Positions 11,799 to 22,030 of a DNA stretch of 64,000 nt are shown in pieces. The DNA lies in NCBI RefSeq assembly GCF_021462225.1, contig NC_061800.1, positions 1,240,001-1,304,000 on the forward strand, in the 5' to 3' direction. Positions within the stretch are counted from its first letter, which is position 1; each line of letters opens with the position of its first letter. The notes beneath the pieces are model-generated. The model saw only the letters and a list, made by a program, of their open reading frames with translations. It searched no databases and was not told the origin of the DNA. This stretch comes from Girardinichthys multiradiatus. Taxonomy: Eukaryota > Chordata > Actinopteri > Cyprinodontiformes > Goodeidae. A program made the translations under genes and the position numbers.

Positions 11799-12416
11799 TC
11801 AAAAGTTTTCTCTTCCTCTGTTGCTTTGATAATAAATCTGCTCTTCTTGCTGGAAAAAGGTGTTGACTATCTTTTTTTGTTTTTTATCCTTCATTACTTT
11901 TTCTGCTCTATGAAACAATAATTGTTTCCTACAATTTTCTTCTCCCTTTTTTTTCTCTTCCTCCTTACGCTTCTTTACTCCTTCCTCTCTCCTTTTAGCT
12001 ACTTTTAGCCAATAATCTACATCCTCATAACCTTCTTTTTCCATTTTTCTTGGGTCATGCTTTGTTTTTTCAATTATTGCATCCTGTAGATTGACTAATT
12101 TTTTAGAGTTCAAATGACCATCATAATGATATGTGGTTATCCATTTATCTAAATATTTTAATTTACTCGGATCTTGTGCTTCTATGAACTTCCAATCTTT
12201 GCATTGTAGTTCGTTTTTCAATTTATTTTTACTAGCCCCTTTTCCCATGTTTTGATTTAAATTTGGTCCAGCATATAAATACCTAGGGTATTCTAAATAC
12301 TGGATTTTTTTCTTCAGTAGGGTGACAGAAAAATCTCCTTTTGTGGTAATTCTCACTTCAACTCTTTCGAGTGGAGAATTCTTGCCTTTGCTTCCACAAA
12401 CGTTAGTCACTTTCAA
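11799..12416 (-). pseudogene. ERV1 gag matrix part fused to post-capsid linker
   Basis: The 205-codon frame contains an internal MGKGASKNK, the likely true start with a myristoylation-type MG and basic residues as in matrix proteins. It then has a very basic Lys/Glu-rich stretch and ends in the linker that precedes the zinc knuckle. ERV2 has, between these parts, a capsid C-terminal segment of about 100 or more residues with a major-homology-like region (38.40-38.70 kb). ERV1 lacks this, so an internal deletion joins matrix to the region after capsid. Confidence 0.8.
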
Positions 12417-12903
12417 TCCTACTGCTTTGGTATGAGGTAAAACCTAGTGGTTTAAATCCTCCATTTATTTCTCACATACACACATTTAAACGCAGATTTT
12501 ACTTAGTATTTTTTTGTTGTTTAAAATACTTAAACGCAGACTTTCTTAATACTTAAGAGGACTTTGTCGTCCCCTATAACCTCGGAATTTTCAGTATTTT
12601 CACTAATACTTTAAGCAGAACTCCGGCGCACTGCTGTTACCTGTCAGTGCCTAGGTTCCCAGGGTTTGTTTACTTTACGCAATGACCCCCAGTCATTCGT
12701 CACACTTTTGTTTTAAATCCAGATTCAACTCACCACTTTGTCCTCTCTTCTCTCTCTCAGAGTTCCGTCAGCCGTCAGACTCCAGCGGGCGGGCCGAAAT
12801 CCAGTCCCGGAAAGGGTCTGTGTGTCTTCCTGTTGAAAACAGCCGTGCGCACGGTCTTTTCCTGGAGTCTACCGACCCGCTGGAATCATCAGGCATATTG
12901 GAA

Positions 12904-12922
12904 TCCGGCTCTCGAAGGACCA
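12904..12922 (-). promoter_or_regulatory. ERV1 primer-binding site, tRNA-Tyr-like with 2-nt insertion
   Basis: On the minus strand, 6 nt inside the 5' LTR edge, the sequence is TGGTCCTTCGAGAGCCGGA. The 3' end of vertebrate tRNA-Tyr (as recalled) complements TGGTCCTTCGAGCCGGA, so the site fits with an extra AG. Confidence 0.7.
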
Positions 12923-12928
12923 AATTAA

Positions 12929-13428
12929 TGTCAGGTTTAAACAACCTAACAATATTTATAACAACACAAAAAGAAGAGAGAGAGACAAAGTATTAGTTAT
13001 TTACTCGTACGAGGAGAACGATCAGAGATATGTTCAGTTACAAGTCCCCAACCATTCTGAACAGCATCTGTCCGCCTCCTCTTTTTATTGTCTTTCGGGG
13101 GTCCCTAGTTTACAAAAACATTGTTCTCTAAAGGATGGGGGAAAACAACAACTGCATCGTAAACAGGTCATAAACAGCTTTATACATTAACAACACATTT
13201 CCCACAGTCTCTTCCAACTTGTAGGGTCAGCTGTGCCTTCATCTTTATGACCTCCTCAACTGGACTGCTTCCTTCTCTGCTAGTTCAGCTCCTATTTATG
13301 ACCTTTGCCTGCAGACAAACTCACACATCCTTTCTCACACATACATCATGAAAGGTTATGAGATCAAATAGTCAAGTTAAAGAATAGGAGAAAATATAAG
13401 ATCAATCTAATATTCAATTATTCCAACA
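12929..13428 (-). repeat. ERV1 5' LTR
   Basis: This is a full-length copy of the LTR at 6670-7169 with three differences noted by eye (near 13151, 13213 and 13403). It is flanked outside by GTTTT. Confidence 0.93.
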
Positions 13429-13772
13429 GTTTTACTTCGAGCTCCTCATGGATGATGGAGCTCCTCTGCCTATCTCTAAGGTTGAGCTCATTTCGGCGGG
13501 ATGTAGCTGGGATCTCTTTCCTTCCATCAGTGCCCTTATCTCATGACCATAGGTGAGTGTCAGAGAATAGACTAAAATAGAGATCTTTGCTTTTTGCTTC
13601 AGGTCTTTCTTCACCACGTTAGTCCGAAGAAATGCCAACATTTGTTGCAGATTAGAATCAAATAGGTCTAGCCATCTCCTGTTCACAGAGTTTTCCAAAC
13701 CAGACACCATGCTCTCCATGACTATGGCTTGAAATTCTCTAAATGAACACCCCAAAAAGGGTTGGTGCAAGA
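13429..13772 (-). pseudogene. LINE reverse-transcriptase fragment, part 2 of 3
   Basis: The minus strand encodes LTYGHEIRALMEGKRSQLHP, a diagnostic stretch of the C-terminal RT/thumb region of a common fish LINE (pattern LTYGHELWVMTE). The fragment is cut at 13428 by ERV1 and at 13773 by a solo LTR. It is one piece of an older minus-strand LINE whose other pieces are at 15953-16195 and 6450-6669. Confidence 0.75.
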
Positions 13773-13984
13773 GGCAGTGTTAAGGTTTGCCAGATATAGG
13801 ACCCCAGATTGCATGACGGTAAGTGCAAAAGATTTAATAACAAAAAAAAACTCACTCACTACAGGAGGCAGGAACAAAACAAACGGGCAGGCAAGACAGG
13901 CATGGCATGATCAAAAAACAAGACTTGAGCATGAAAACTTGACATGAGCATGAAAAATGTTTCCGCGATGAACAGGTGTGTATA

Positions 13985-15594
13985 CAGGTCCTTCTCAAAA
14001 AATTAGCATATTGTGATAAAGTTCATTATTTTCCATAATGTCATGATGAAAATTTAACATTCATATATTTTAGATTCATTGCACACTAACTGAAATATTT
14101 CAGGTCTTTTATTGTCTTAATACGGATGATTTTGGCATACAGCTCATGAAAACCCCAAATTCCTATCTCACAACATTAGCATATTTCATCCGACCAATAA
14201 AAGAAAAGTGTTTTTAATACAAAAAACGTCAACCTTCAAATAATCATGTACAGTTATGCACTCAATACTTGGTCGGGAATCCTTTTGCAGAAATGACTGC
14301 TTCAATGCGGCGTGGCATGGAGGCAATTAGCCTGTGGCACTGCTGAGGTCTTATGGAGGCCCAGGATGCTTCGATAGCGGCCTTTAGCTCATCCAGAGTG
14401 TTGGGTCTTGAGTCTCTCAACGTTCTCTTCACAATATCCCACAGATTCTCTATGGGGTTCAGGTCAGGAGAGTTGGCAGGCCAATTGAGCACAGTGATAC
14501 CATGGTCAGTAAACCATTTACCAGTGGTTTTGGCACTGTGAGCCTGTGCCAGCTCGTGCTGAAAAATGAAATCTTCATCTCCATAAAGCTTTTCAGCAGA
14601 TGGAAGCATGAAGTGCTCCAAAATCTCCTGATAGCTAGCTGCATTGACCCTGCCCTTGATAAAACACAGTGGACCAACACCAGCAGCTGACACGGCACCC
14701 CAGACCATCACTGACTGTGGGTACTTGACACTGGACTTCTGGCATTTCGGCATTTCCTTCTCCCCAGTCTTCCTCCAGACTCTGGCACCTTGATTTCCGA
14801 ATGACATGCAGAATTTGCTTTCATCCGAAAAAAGTACTTTGGACCACTGAGCAACAGTCCAGTGCTGCTTCTCTGTAGCCCAGTTCAGGCGCTTCTGCTG
14901 CTGTTTCTGGTTCAAAAGTGGCTTGACCTGGGGAATGCGGCACCTGTAGCCCATTTCCTGCACACGCCTGTGCACGGTAGCTCTGGATGTTTCTACTCCA
15001 GACTCAGTCCACTGCTTCCGCAGGTCCCCCAAGGTCTGGAATTGGCCCTTCTCCACAATCTTCCTCAGGGTCCGGTCACCTCTTCTCGTTGTGCAGCGTT
15101 TTCTGCCACACTTTTTCCTTCCCATATACTTCCCACTGAGGTGCCTTGATACAGCACTCTGGGAACAGCCTATTTGTTCAGAAATTTCTTTCTGTGTCTT
15201 ACCCTCTTGCTTGAGGGTGTCAATAGTGGCCTTCTGGCCAGCAGTCAGGTCGGCAGTCTTACCCATGATTGGGGTTTTGAGTGATGAACCAGGCTGGGAG
15301 TTTTAAAGGCCTCAGGAATCTTTTGCAGGTGTTTAGAGTTAACTCGTTGATTCAGATGATTAGGTTCATAGCTCGTTTAGAGACCCTTTTAATGATATGC
15401 TAATTTTGTGAGATAGGAATTTTGGGTTTTCATGAGCTGTATGCCAAAATCATCCGTATTAAGACAATAAAAGACCTGAAATATTTCAGTTAGTGTGCAA
15501 TGAATCTAAAATATATGAATGTTAAATTTTCATCATGACATTATGGAAAATAATGAACGTTATCACAATATGCTAATTTTTTGAGAAGGACCTG
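13985..15594 (-). mobile_element. Tc1/mariner transposon, copy 1 (1610 bp)
   Basis: It begins CAGGTCCTTCTCAAAAAATT and ends in the inverted counterpart. The terminal inverted repeats are about 200 bp long and TA flanks both sides (13983-13984, 15595-15596). Its length equals that of copy 2. A single transposase frame is on the minus strand. Confidence 0.95.
14262..15266 (-). CDS. Tc1/mariner transposase, full-length frame with altered catalytic residue
   Basis: The 334-codon frame is uninterrupted. It has an N-terminal helix-turn-helix pair (MGKTADLTAGQKATIDTLKQ, then EISEQIGCSQSAVSRHL), a GRKKCGRKR basic linker near residue 50 and a DDE catalytic domain. The first Asp is in LFSDESKF and the last Glu in SPDLNPIENLW. 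At the second catalytic position it reads QHELAQAH, where copies 2 and 3 read QLDLAPAH, so the metal-binding Asp is replaced by Glu. Cut-and-paste activity needs these three acidic residues, so this protein is probably inactive although the frame is open. The function and fold are from knowledge of the Tc1 family. Confidence 0.93.
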   Translation of the reverse strand: MGKTADLTAGQKATIDTLKQEGKTQKEISEQIGCSQSAVSRHLSGKYMGRKKCGRKRCTTRRGDRTLRKIVEKGQFQTLGDLRKQWTESGVETSRATVHRRVQEMGYRCRIPQVKPLLNQKQQQKRLNWATEKQHWTVAQWSKVLFSDESKFCMSFGNQGARVWRKTGEKEMPKCQKSSVKYPQSVMVWGAVSAAGVGPLCFIKGRVNAASYQEILEHFMLPSAEKLYGDEDFIFQHELAQAHSAKTTGKWFTDHGITVLNWPANSPDLNPIENLWDIVKRTLRDSRPNTLDELKAAIEASWASIRPQQCHRLIASMPRRIEAVISAKGFPTKY

Positions 15595-15952
15595 TATATG
15601 GAGTGAAAACCAGGTGGAGCAAGGAGACAGATTAACTTGGACAAGTGAACCTAATAAACTTAATTGACACACAGAACAAAACGTGGCTGCGGCAAAAACA
15701 GAGACTTTTGAACACAAACTAACAGAAACTAGAAAAAAACATGAAGCAAAAGCATAACCAGATCCGAAAACCAAACTTGGCAAAACATGAACAATATGAC
15801 AAAGCTAAAGCATGACAAGGAAAAACAGAATCATGATTCAAAATCTAAGAAGAAGAAGAATAAACAAAAGAACGAGTCAAAACCTTAACTGTGAAAAACG
15901 TAAGAAAAAACCAGAAACCAAAAACCAAACAACCCCAAATCATAACAGGCAG

Positions 15953-16195
15953 CTCTGTTAGAGTCCAAACTGCACTAGAAACAAGCTTGACTTTGTGGAA
16001 GAATGAGTACACAGCTCTTGCTCTTGGTATACAAGGAACAGATGGCCTTTAAAGAAACCATAATACCCAATTTTCCTGTTGCATATGCCGCACAATTCCT
16101 CCTAGGACATGGTTATAAGCCTTTTCCAGATCCACAAAACTCAGGTAGACCATAGAAGCAAACTCCCATGACCCTGTCTACCTTCTACAATTATG
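15953..16195 (-). pseudogene. LINE reverse-transcriptase fragment, part 1 of 3
   Basis: Minus-strand frames give pieces of the RT palm of a fish LINE: a V-D-L-E-K-A-Y-D-H-V-like segment near 16090-16130 (reads LEKAYNHV-like with frameshifts) and an SLYTKSKSCVLI segment near 16000-16040. The order on the minus strand leads into the fragment at 13772, with the solo LTR between them. Confidence 0.6.
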
Positions 16196-17880
16196 TTTTG
16201 TTTTTGCTTTTCCAGCATGGAAGAAGAGTTTCAGTATAGTGGCTGGTTTGTAAGACTACCACTATCATTTTAAAGAACAGAGCAATGCTCCAGTCCAATC
16301 CAACCGATTGAAAGCAGCACATTTTCAGGTGTTGTGTCAGGTACTATAGTAGAATGTTGTCTGAACTCTGATATGGCAGAGCAGAATGGTGTAAAGTTTG
16401 GGAGGATAGCTGCTGTCCAGGTGTTAAATCAGCCATCAACATGCACATAGTGCTAAGAAAAGCTCTGAGTTACACTGATTTTGTGTTAAAGTGTACCATA
16501 ACACAACATTGGTGCAAAGGCTGTTGCTTTTCATGGTGTTGACCTTTGCTTTTTTCTGTTTCTAAAAGCAACAATGATTTTCCATTTCTACATCTGTGTT
16601 GCAGGGAATAATAAATATAAGATTTTTACCCTTTTAGGAAGAGTGGTCAGACTCTTTTTCTATATAAAAACCTTTCAGAGAATATATTTGTGTAAACTAT
16701 GGTTGAATGCTTTATTGAATGGTGAGATGTTTCCATTTAGACCAAATAGGAATGATGTATCAAAGGAAGTGTTTGGGTTCACTATTTTCATCTGTCTACC
16801 ATGGTATTGAGCAATGCTTCACTGTTGTTTTCCTTTCTGCTTATTAGGAACAAGCTTTCCTGGTGTATACTTCAGCCTGAAATAACTGAATTGTGGATGT
16901 ACATGCCATGCGTGTAATTCTTAGTTTCATTAGTAGAAATTCAGATTTTAAGGTTTGATATAAACTCAGTTTGACTGAAACTGGAGATAGCTGACTTGCA
17001 CTAGAATAACTGTTTTGTGAAGAGGCTTCTAAATTGATACACCCACTTGCCAGGAGTCACTTTTAGTAGATTGAGCAAGTAGTAGAGGCCAGATGTCTCT
17101 GTTATGCAATTATGATTATTTGATTATGAATTATATTTAAACATTATGATTAAAAATCACAATTCATAAATATGAATTTCTAACCAAAATCCTTCCCAAC
17201 AAATAGATAGTAGAGGTACACTATAGGACTGTGATTATGGTGCTATCAGCACTTAATAATTCCAAGTAATTAATTGTCAATAACAATAATTATCAACCAA
17301 AATCATGCTAAATGTAACTATTATCAAAACATTTTACCAAAAGGGTGAAGCGAGCACTAACCTTAGTTGACAGAAAATTATCTTAATACAAGTGACCACA
17401 AACACCTTCTCTTTATCTACATGAAAATGTATTGAACAAAATAATACCCTTCCAACAATCCTTCACCTAACTACAACACTTGCTAAACTACTTAGGATAC
17501 ACTAATAAGTAAAATGCAAAAGTCGTTCAAGCTCGGATCATGGACTTACTTCAAATAACTTCAATAATCTAACTTTAAACTCTTGTCCGATTTAGGATGG
17601 GCTGGTCAAAAACACAGATTAACTTTCAAAACAGTAAAAGCACCAACATTCAATAAAACTTTGCATAGGAGAGCTCAGTTTAAAACACATTGTATCAGAA
17701 CAGTTATGATCCTGGATCACCTTACTTCCTTTTTTTGTGAAGAATTATTTTGGAATTTATTTAGTCCATTTGAGAAGAGAAGCAACTTTTATTGACTGAA
17801 AAATGCATTTATCACATTTTGACAAGTTTTTCCAAATCAGCCATAATACTGAAGCCATGTGAGTTAATTACTGTGCTGTA
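16196..17880. other. Non-coding stretch, no recognised gene
   Basis: No protein-like frame was found. A 17.10-17.35 kb AT-rich block shows loose inverted similarity to 23.80-24.03 kb (see findings). Confidence 0.4.
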
Positions 17881-17886
17881 TCAAGA

Positions 17887-18242
17887 AAACAGGAACTTCT
17901 GACAATTCATCCGGAACTCCTGGCCCTCCTCACCCTCACACACGTCGATCTGGGCTTTCTATTACTTTTCAAGCTTTTGGGGGTTTTTGTGAAGCTCTGA
18001 CCTTTGCTTCTCTTCTTTAAGAAGATTTCCTCCTCAGTTAGTGAACCGTGTTGCATCCATTGTTTTCTTTTCAAGCTCCAAATCGAGTCTCCAAATTTCT
18101 TTCCACTTCTGGACCCCTACAAAAAGCTCTTTTTGATACTTGTAATGCTGCTTTAGGCACTGCATCTCTGCATCATGCAGGGCCTACAGCTCCTCATTAA
18201 AATCTTCATTTAGATATGGTGCGAAATTGTATTGAAAAAACA
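17887..18242 (-). pseudogene. prc1: PRC1-like (protein regulator of cytokinesis 1) pseudogene fragment
   Basis: The minus strand reads, across in-frame stops, FAPYLNEDFNEEL, then LHDAEMQCLKQHYKYQKELF, then GVQKWKEIWRL, then RFTN*GGNLLKEEKQR. These blocks match the order and wording of the conserved spectrin/microtubule-binding part of PRC1, the microtubule crosslinker of the spindle midzone. At least four stop codons and one frameshift (near 17940) show it is dead. The coding blocks run on without an obvious intron, which suggests a processed copy, but a CAG/TTTAG-like acceptor just upstream (near 18245) leaves room for a decayed exon. About 115 codons remain. Confidence 0.8.
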
Positions 18243-18589
18243 CTTTTCCTAAACAATATAAACTAAACAATATATTTATATTTGATTCTGCAGGATAACA
18301 CTTTGGGAGGTTTCAAGTCTTTTGTCTCTTGTATTATTTGTATGCTTTTAGCTGCTCTTCATTGCCCATCTTAAGACTCACTTTTGCTGACCATTGCTGC
18401 ATGTGTTCCCCCTCTCTCTTCACCCAATTTCCTGTCGGTCAACTTACAAAATGAAGAGTACTAGTGCCACAAAATGTAAAAATAAAACCGAACATCCTTT
18501 TTTCTGTCAAAACAGCCTGCATCGATTCATTATTTACAGAATTGAGTCTTATAATATGTGTTATATTCAACTGCTTCATAATGCTTGAG

Positions 18590-19545
18590 AAGCATCATTA
18601 AATTTCATCAGCTGTTTGAGGAGTTCAGGATGCAGATGTTGATAAATCTGCACCATGTTAGGCATCTGTGCGTAGCTATATAACACTTTACCACCCACTG
18701 TGTTTATCTTCAATAAATCAAGTGCAAATGACACCAGGTTCTAATAATATGACCTCAATCAATACTGAACACATCAGGATCCTCTGTTATTATTGTGATT
18801 GGTATTATTTTTGTGGAAAATGTTGGATTTTAACAGAATGTCATCCCTGCCATCACTTCTTTCCTCTTTAAACAAGTAAGAACACTTGTTATAGAGTTGT
18901 GGTGTAATTTATGCCTTAATGTGCCAAATACCTTAGAATTTCTTCACTGGTGCCATTAAAGAATCATCTTCAAAATATTAATCCAATCAGGTTGTTTGTC
19001 AGCTGCAGTGATGTTCTTCTGAACATCATTGCATAATTTGTTAATCCGGCTCATTATGCTCTTAAACACAGAAGCAAGCCCTTCATGGGCTCTATTACCA
19101 TTGCTGTATGTTGGATGAATAAGCAGCTAGTGAAACTAATTAGTTGAAAATATGATGTTCCACATCAGCAGTTAGTAGGAAAAATCTATTTTTGTTTGGG
19201 AATAAGTAAAAAAAAAATAGTAAATGCTGGTGACCCAGAAATGATCTAATAATGCACAAGGCTACAAACTTAAGCATTTCTTGTATTCAACCATTTAAGT
19301 GTTCTGTTAAGAAAACTGCCAACCATCTTTATAGTGGCTTGTAGGTGCTCAGGGTCACCAGGGTGATGTAAGATGCATTTCAGAAGGAAAATGTTAAAGA
19401 AAACATTTGTTTCTTTCATATTTGGGAAAATGTAAGATTTATGGCTTTTAACAGATTTGGAACCATAGGTTTGTTTAAACATGTCTGAGAGAACACATAA
19501 GAACTGGACAAACACTTTTTGGTGGCTAGAGTTGGGACATGTCAT
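18590..19545 (-). pseudogene. Unidentified host-protein-like fragments (three blocks)
   Basis: Three minus-strand blocks have natural protein composition. 19545-19270 is an open frame of 91 codons including FVQFLCVLSDMFKQTYGSKS and HHPGDPEHLQATIKMVGSFL. 19130-18975 includes EGLASVFKSIMSRINKLCND. 18725-18590 includes KVLYSYAQMPNMVQIYQHLH and ends at a TGA. They look like alpha-helical repeat protein and appear in order on one strand, as exons or pieces of a decayed gene would. I do not recognise the family. No consistent splice sites were confirmed, so they may be exons of a real gene or pseudogene remains next to the PRC1-like fragment. Confidence 0.45.
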
Positions 19546-19560
19546 TGGAAGTAATTTACA

Positions 19561-19635
19561 TTATCTCACAGAAGTGAGTACACCCCTCACATTGTTGTAA
19601 ATATTTTATTATATCTTTTGTGGGACAACACTGTC
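19561..19635. mobile_element. Tc1/mariner terminal-repeat relic
   Basis: The block CACAGAAGTGAGTACACCCC followed by a TTGTAAATATTTTATTATATC run and GACAACACTG resembles, from memory, the terminal repeat of a widespread fish Tc1/mariner family. One end only. Confidence 0.55.
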
Positions 19636-20130
19636 ACGGTTCTGTCATGGTTTACTTGGAATTGGACACAGAATGCAGGTTAACTTTCTCTCCTACATAA
19701 TTGGTAGCCCATACAGGGACTCTTTTTGCTGAGGAAGAAGGGAAAAGTGTCCTGTCCAGGCAGAGGGTCATGAACTGCTGAAACGGGCCCGTTAAACCAG
19801 AAGGGGTAAGACCATCTGTCTCTTCTGTTATACTTTAGAAATACAGCTGTCCATAGGCCCTCTGCTCTGGTTATAAATTTAAGTAAACGACATCTGATGT
19901 ATCCCTCCCATATTAGACAGAACATCTGGTTTTCCTTAATGCAGCGACGCATGCTTGCGCGCGCAAGGAGACTGTCAGTCAAAAATCACAAAGTATTGTT
20001 TATGTCCCGGCACTCTAGTCATGGGGGCGGGCCAGGAATAATCCTGATTTAATATAGTGTCTGTCCAATACTGAATCCTTCAGTGACATAAGGCACCACT
20101 GCAGAAAAACAGCTATTTTGATATATATTT
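19636..20130. other. Non-coding stretch with GC-box-like word
   Basis: No gene is recognised. GGGGGCGGGCC near 20021 could be a GC box lying about 120 bp upstream of the TATA-like motif described next. Confidence 0.3.
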
Positions 20131-20137
20131 AAAAAAA

Positions 20138-20290
20138 AACGCTATAAAAGGCACGTTGTGACCTTGAGATTAAGTAGCCGGTGGACTGAGCTGAGGTGAG
20201 TTGAAACCTATTTGAAATGCCTGAGGAGCAGAGATTTTAAACGCAGAGTAATATTTGCATGAAAAGGGAAGAGCAACTGCAGGTAAGTTA
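20138..20290 (+). promoter_or_regulatory. Promoter-like stretch: TATA box followed by splice donors
   Basis: GCTATAAAAGGC at about 20141-20152 is a strong TATA box. It is followed at ordinary distance by possible transcript start sequence, then donor-like CTGAG|GTGAGT near 20192 and CTGCAG|GTAAGT near 20281. This arrangement fits a TATA promoter with a short non-coding first exon, either of a host gene or of an unrecognised LTR. No downstream coding exon was found. Confidence 0.35.
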
Positions 20291-21900
20291 CTGCACATGC
20301 ACAGGTTTCTTTGGGGGGGCATTGGAGGATGACCCTTTGGTGAGTTGAATCTTGAAACTGAGAAAGCTGCAGTGTTTTTGTCTTTAAGATATCTGTTGTG
20401 AGTGGAGCTTGGTGTTCTGAAGAAATGTTAAATTGATCCTGTTAAAGGGACTGGAGTCAATAGTATAATAATTAAAAGTGTGTAAAAGTGTGAGCACACT
20501 TTGAAATTGACAAACTGACTCGCTAGACCATCAACACACTATTAATCAGGTCAGTGGACCCCTGGAGGCATGAAAAAGAAGATGAAAAAGTGTGGGTGAG
20601 ATGTATGAATGAAAAGGCCTGGATCCGTAGCGTACGGCAGATAGGAACGTTGGTGTTTTGCATTCACGCGAGTTGTATGCGATGACAGACTGTAACAACA
20701 CCCATACACGTGCGCACACAGAGAAACAAACAAGAGACACACACAAATGCAGGGAGCAAAATAAATATATGATGTAAAAAGGAAAGTATGAATGTCAAAT
20801 GCCAGCATATGTTTGTTTAAATGTTTGTCTAAATGTCTGTCCATGTGTTCATCTAAGTGTTCGTCTGTGTTGAATCCTTCTATTATAGATATGGGTGTAT
20901 TTGTCACTAACATTTATTGATCAAAAATTTTTTTTTTCCTTTTCTCTTTAGACTTTTTGAGAAGAAATAGTTTCACAAAAGAATGACATAACTTGTGATA
21001 AAATAGCAGAACTCTTGGAAGGTGTAGGCCTCCTAGTACTCACAAAGTCCAGAGTTATGATTGAATAATTGAGTAGTTTAAATTCAAAGTAGTCTGCAGT
21101 TACCTTGAAGTCTAAATGACCTTTAAATTTAAGAAGAAAGGAAAAATGGGCAAGGAAATTGAAAGAATGTCCATAATTGAAGTGAGAATCCAGATTTTAT
21201 CTATTTTTGTTTTCTTTCTTGGTCGGAGCTTAAATGTTAACTACCTAAAGCAGGCAGACTTTTGGGTATATACAAAGTAAATACAAAGTAATGTGTTTAT
21301 ATTTTCTTAATCATCAAAAGACAACTGGTATATTTAAGTCTGTATGGGGTTTAACTGAATGTTTAACTGAAGAACAATTCTGAAATGGGGAAAAGTGGGA
21401 GTCAGCATGTGTGTATGAGGAAATGCACTGCATGTTTGACCGGATGAGCGAAAATCAGGAGCAGAGCAGAAGACGGGCTTGCACTTCTCCACAGGACCGG
21501 TTCTCAAAGGGGGCCGGGCCCAGAATTTCTACTGTCTACTTGTCATTGTAATGTAGTTAATTAATGTTTTACTTTTAAAATGGGTCACATATCATTTTGA
21601 TTTGCCTTCTATAAAGAATAATGAAAATGTAATCATGCAATTAATTACACATCTTGTAGAAATTCGATGGAAAGAAATTCCCTATATGTATAGAATCGGA
21701 ACTTCATCTTTATCAAAGTGTATTTCTTATTTATGGCATATTTCGAGTTTTTAGATTATAAAGGCACCATAGAATGCATCACTTTGTTGGACCATTTGTT
21801 CGCTACTATACCTCCCAGTGTCATCTACTACTATATACCCCAGTATGGTCTGCTACAACAACTCACAGCAGGAATTGCAGCTGATAGGAAGGGGCGTCGC
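20291..21900. other. Non-coding stretch, no recognised gene
   Basis: Only short frames without motif support occur. Composition is AT-rich throughout. Confidence 0.35.
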
Positions 21901-21904
21901 AGCT

Positions 21905-22030
21905 CTGATGTCACAGTGGACTATATAACAACACCAGAGACCACCTTTGCTTTTCTCCGCTGGAAACCGAGACCGGTTACCACGCAACGGAGGCACGCAT
22001 CCTTCTGGAGAGGAAACTACAGGTGGGTTT
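21905..22030 (+). promoter_or_regulatory. Second promoter-like stretch (CRE-like site, TATA, donor)
   Basis: TGATGTCACA near 21908 resembles a CRE/ATF site. CTATATAA follows near 21922, and CTACAG|GTGGGT near 22023 looks like a splice donor. The layout resembles a U3-R junction of an LTR or a small promoter. The segment from here to about 23.75 kb, interrupted by a solo LTR, ends in an AATAAA-like signal near 23690, so a long LTR is one option. Confidence 0.3.

Larger units (their letters stand above)
6670..13428 (-). mobile_element. Provirus ERV1, complete in structure but internally deleted
   Basis: Two 500-bp LTRs (6670-7169 and 12929-13428) bound an internal region read on the minus strand in the order primer site, gag, protease, RT, integrase remnant, env. 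The flanks carry GTTTT at 6665-6669 and 13429-13433, a 5-bp target duplication. The LTRs differ at only three positions seen by eye, so the insertion is young. The coding part nevertheless lacks most of gag capsid, the RNase H core and the integrase core. By its env type (CX6CC) and single gag zinc knuckle it is class-I, gamma/epsilon-like. Confidence 0.93.
13778..15947 (-). mobile_element. Solo LTR (Gypsy/ERV-type), with a Tc1 copy inserted
   Basis: The outer ends are TGTTAAGG and CATAACA. The flanks carry GGCAG on both sides (13773-13777 and 15948-15952), a 5-bp target duplication. Removing the Tc1 copy with one TA leaves about 558 bp, a normal LTR size. No internal coding region is present, so the element is a solo LTR left by recombination. 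Orientation is judged minus because TGTTATGATTTGGGG reads as the start on that strand; this is the less certain part. Confidence 0.8.

Noticed and set aside
14353..15306. Plus-strand frames opposite the Tc1 transposase (also at 36.3-37.2 and 46.7-47.6 kb)
   Set aside because: They recur in every Tc1 copy only because the transposase is on the other strand; no protein features of their own.
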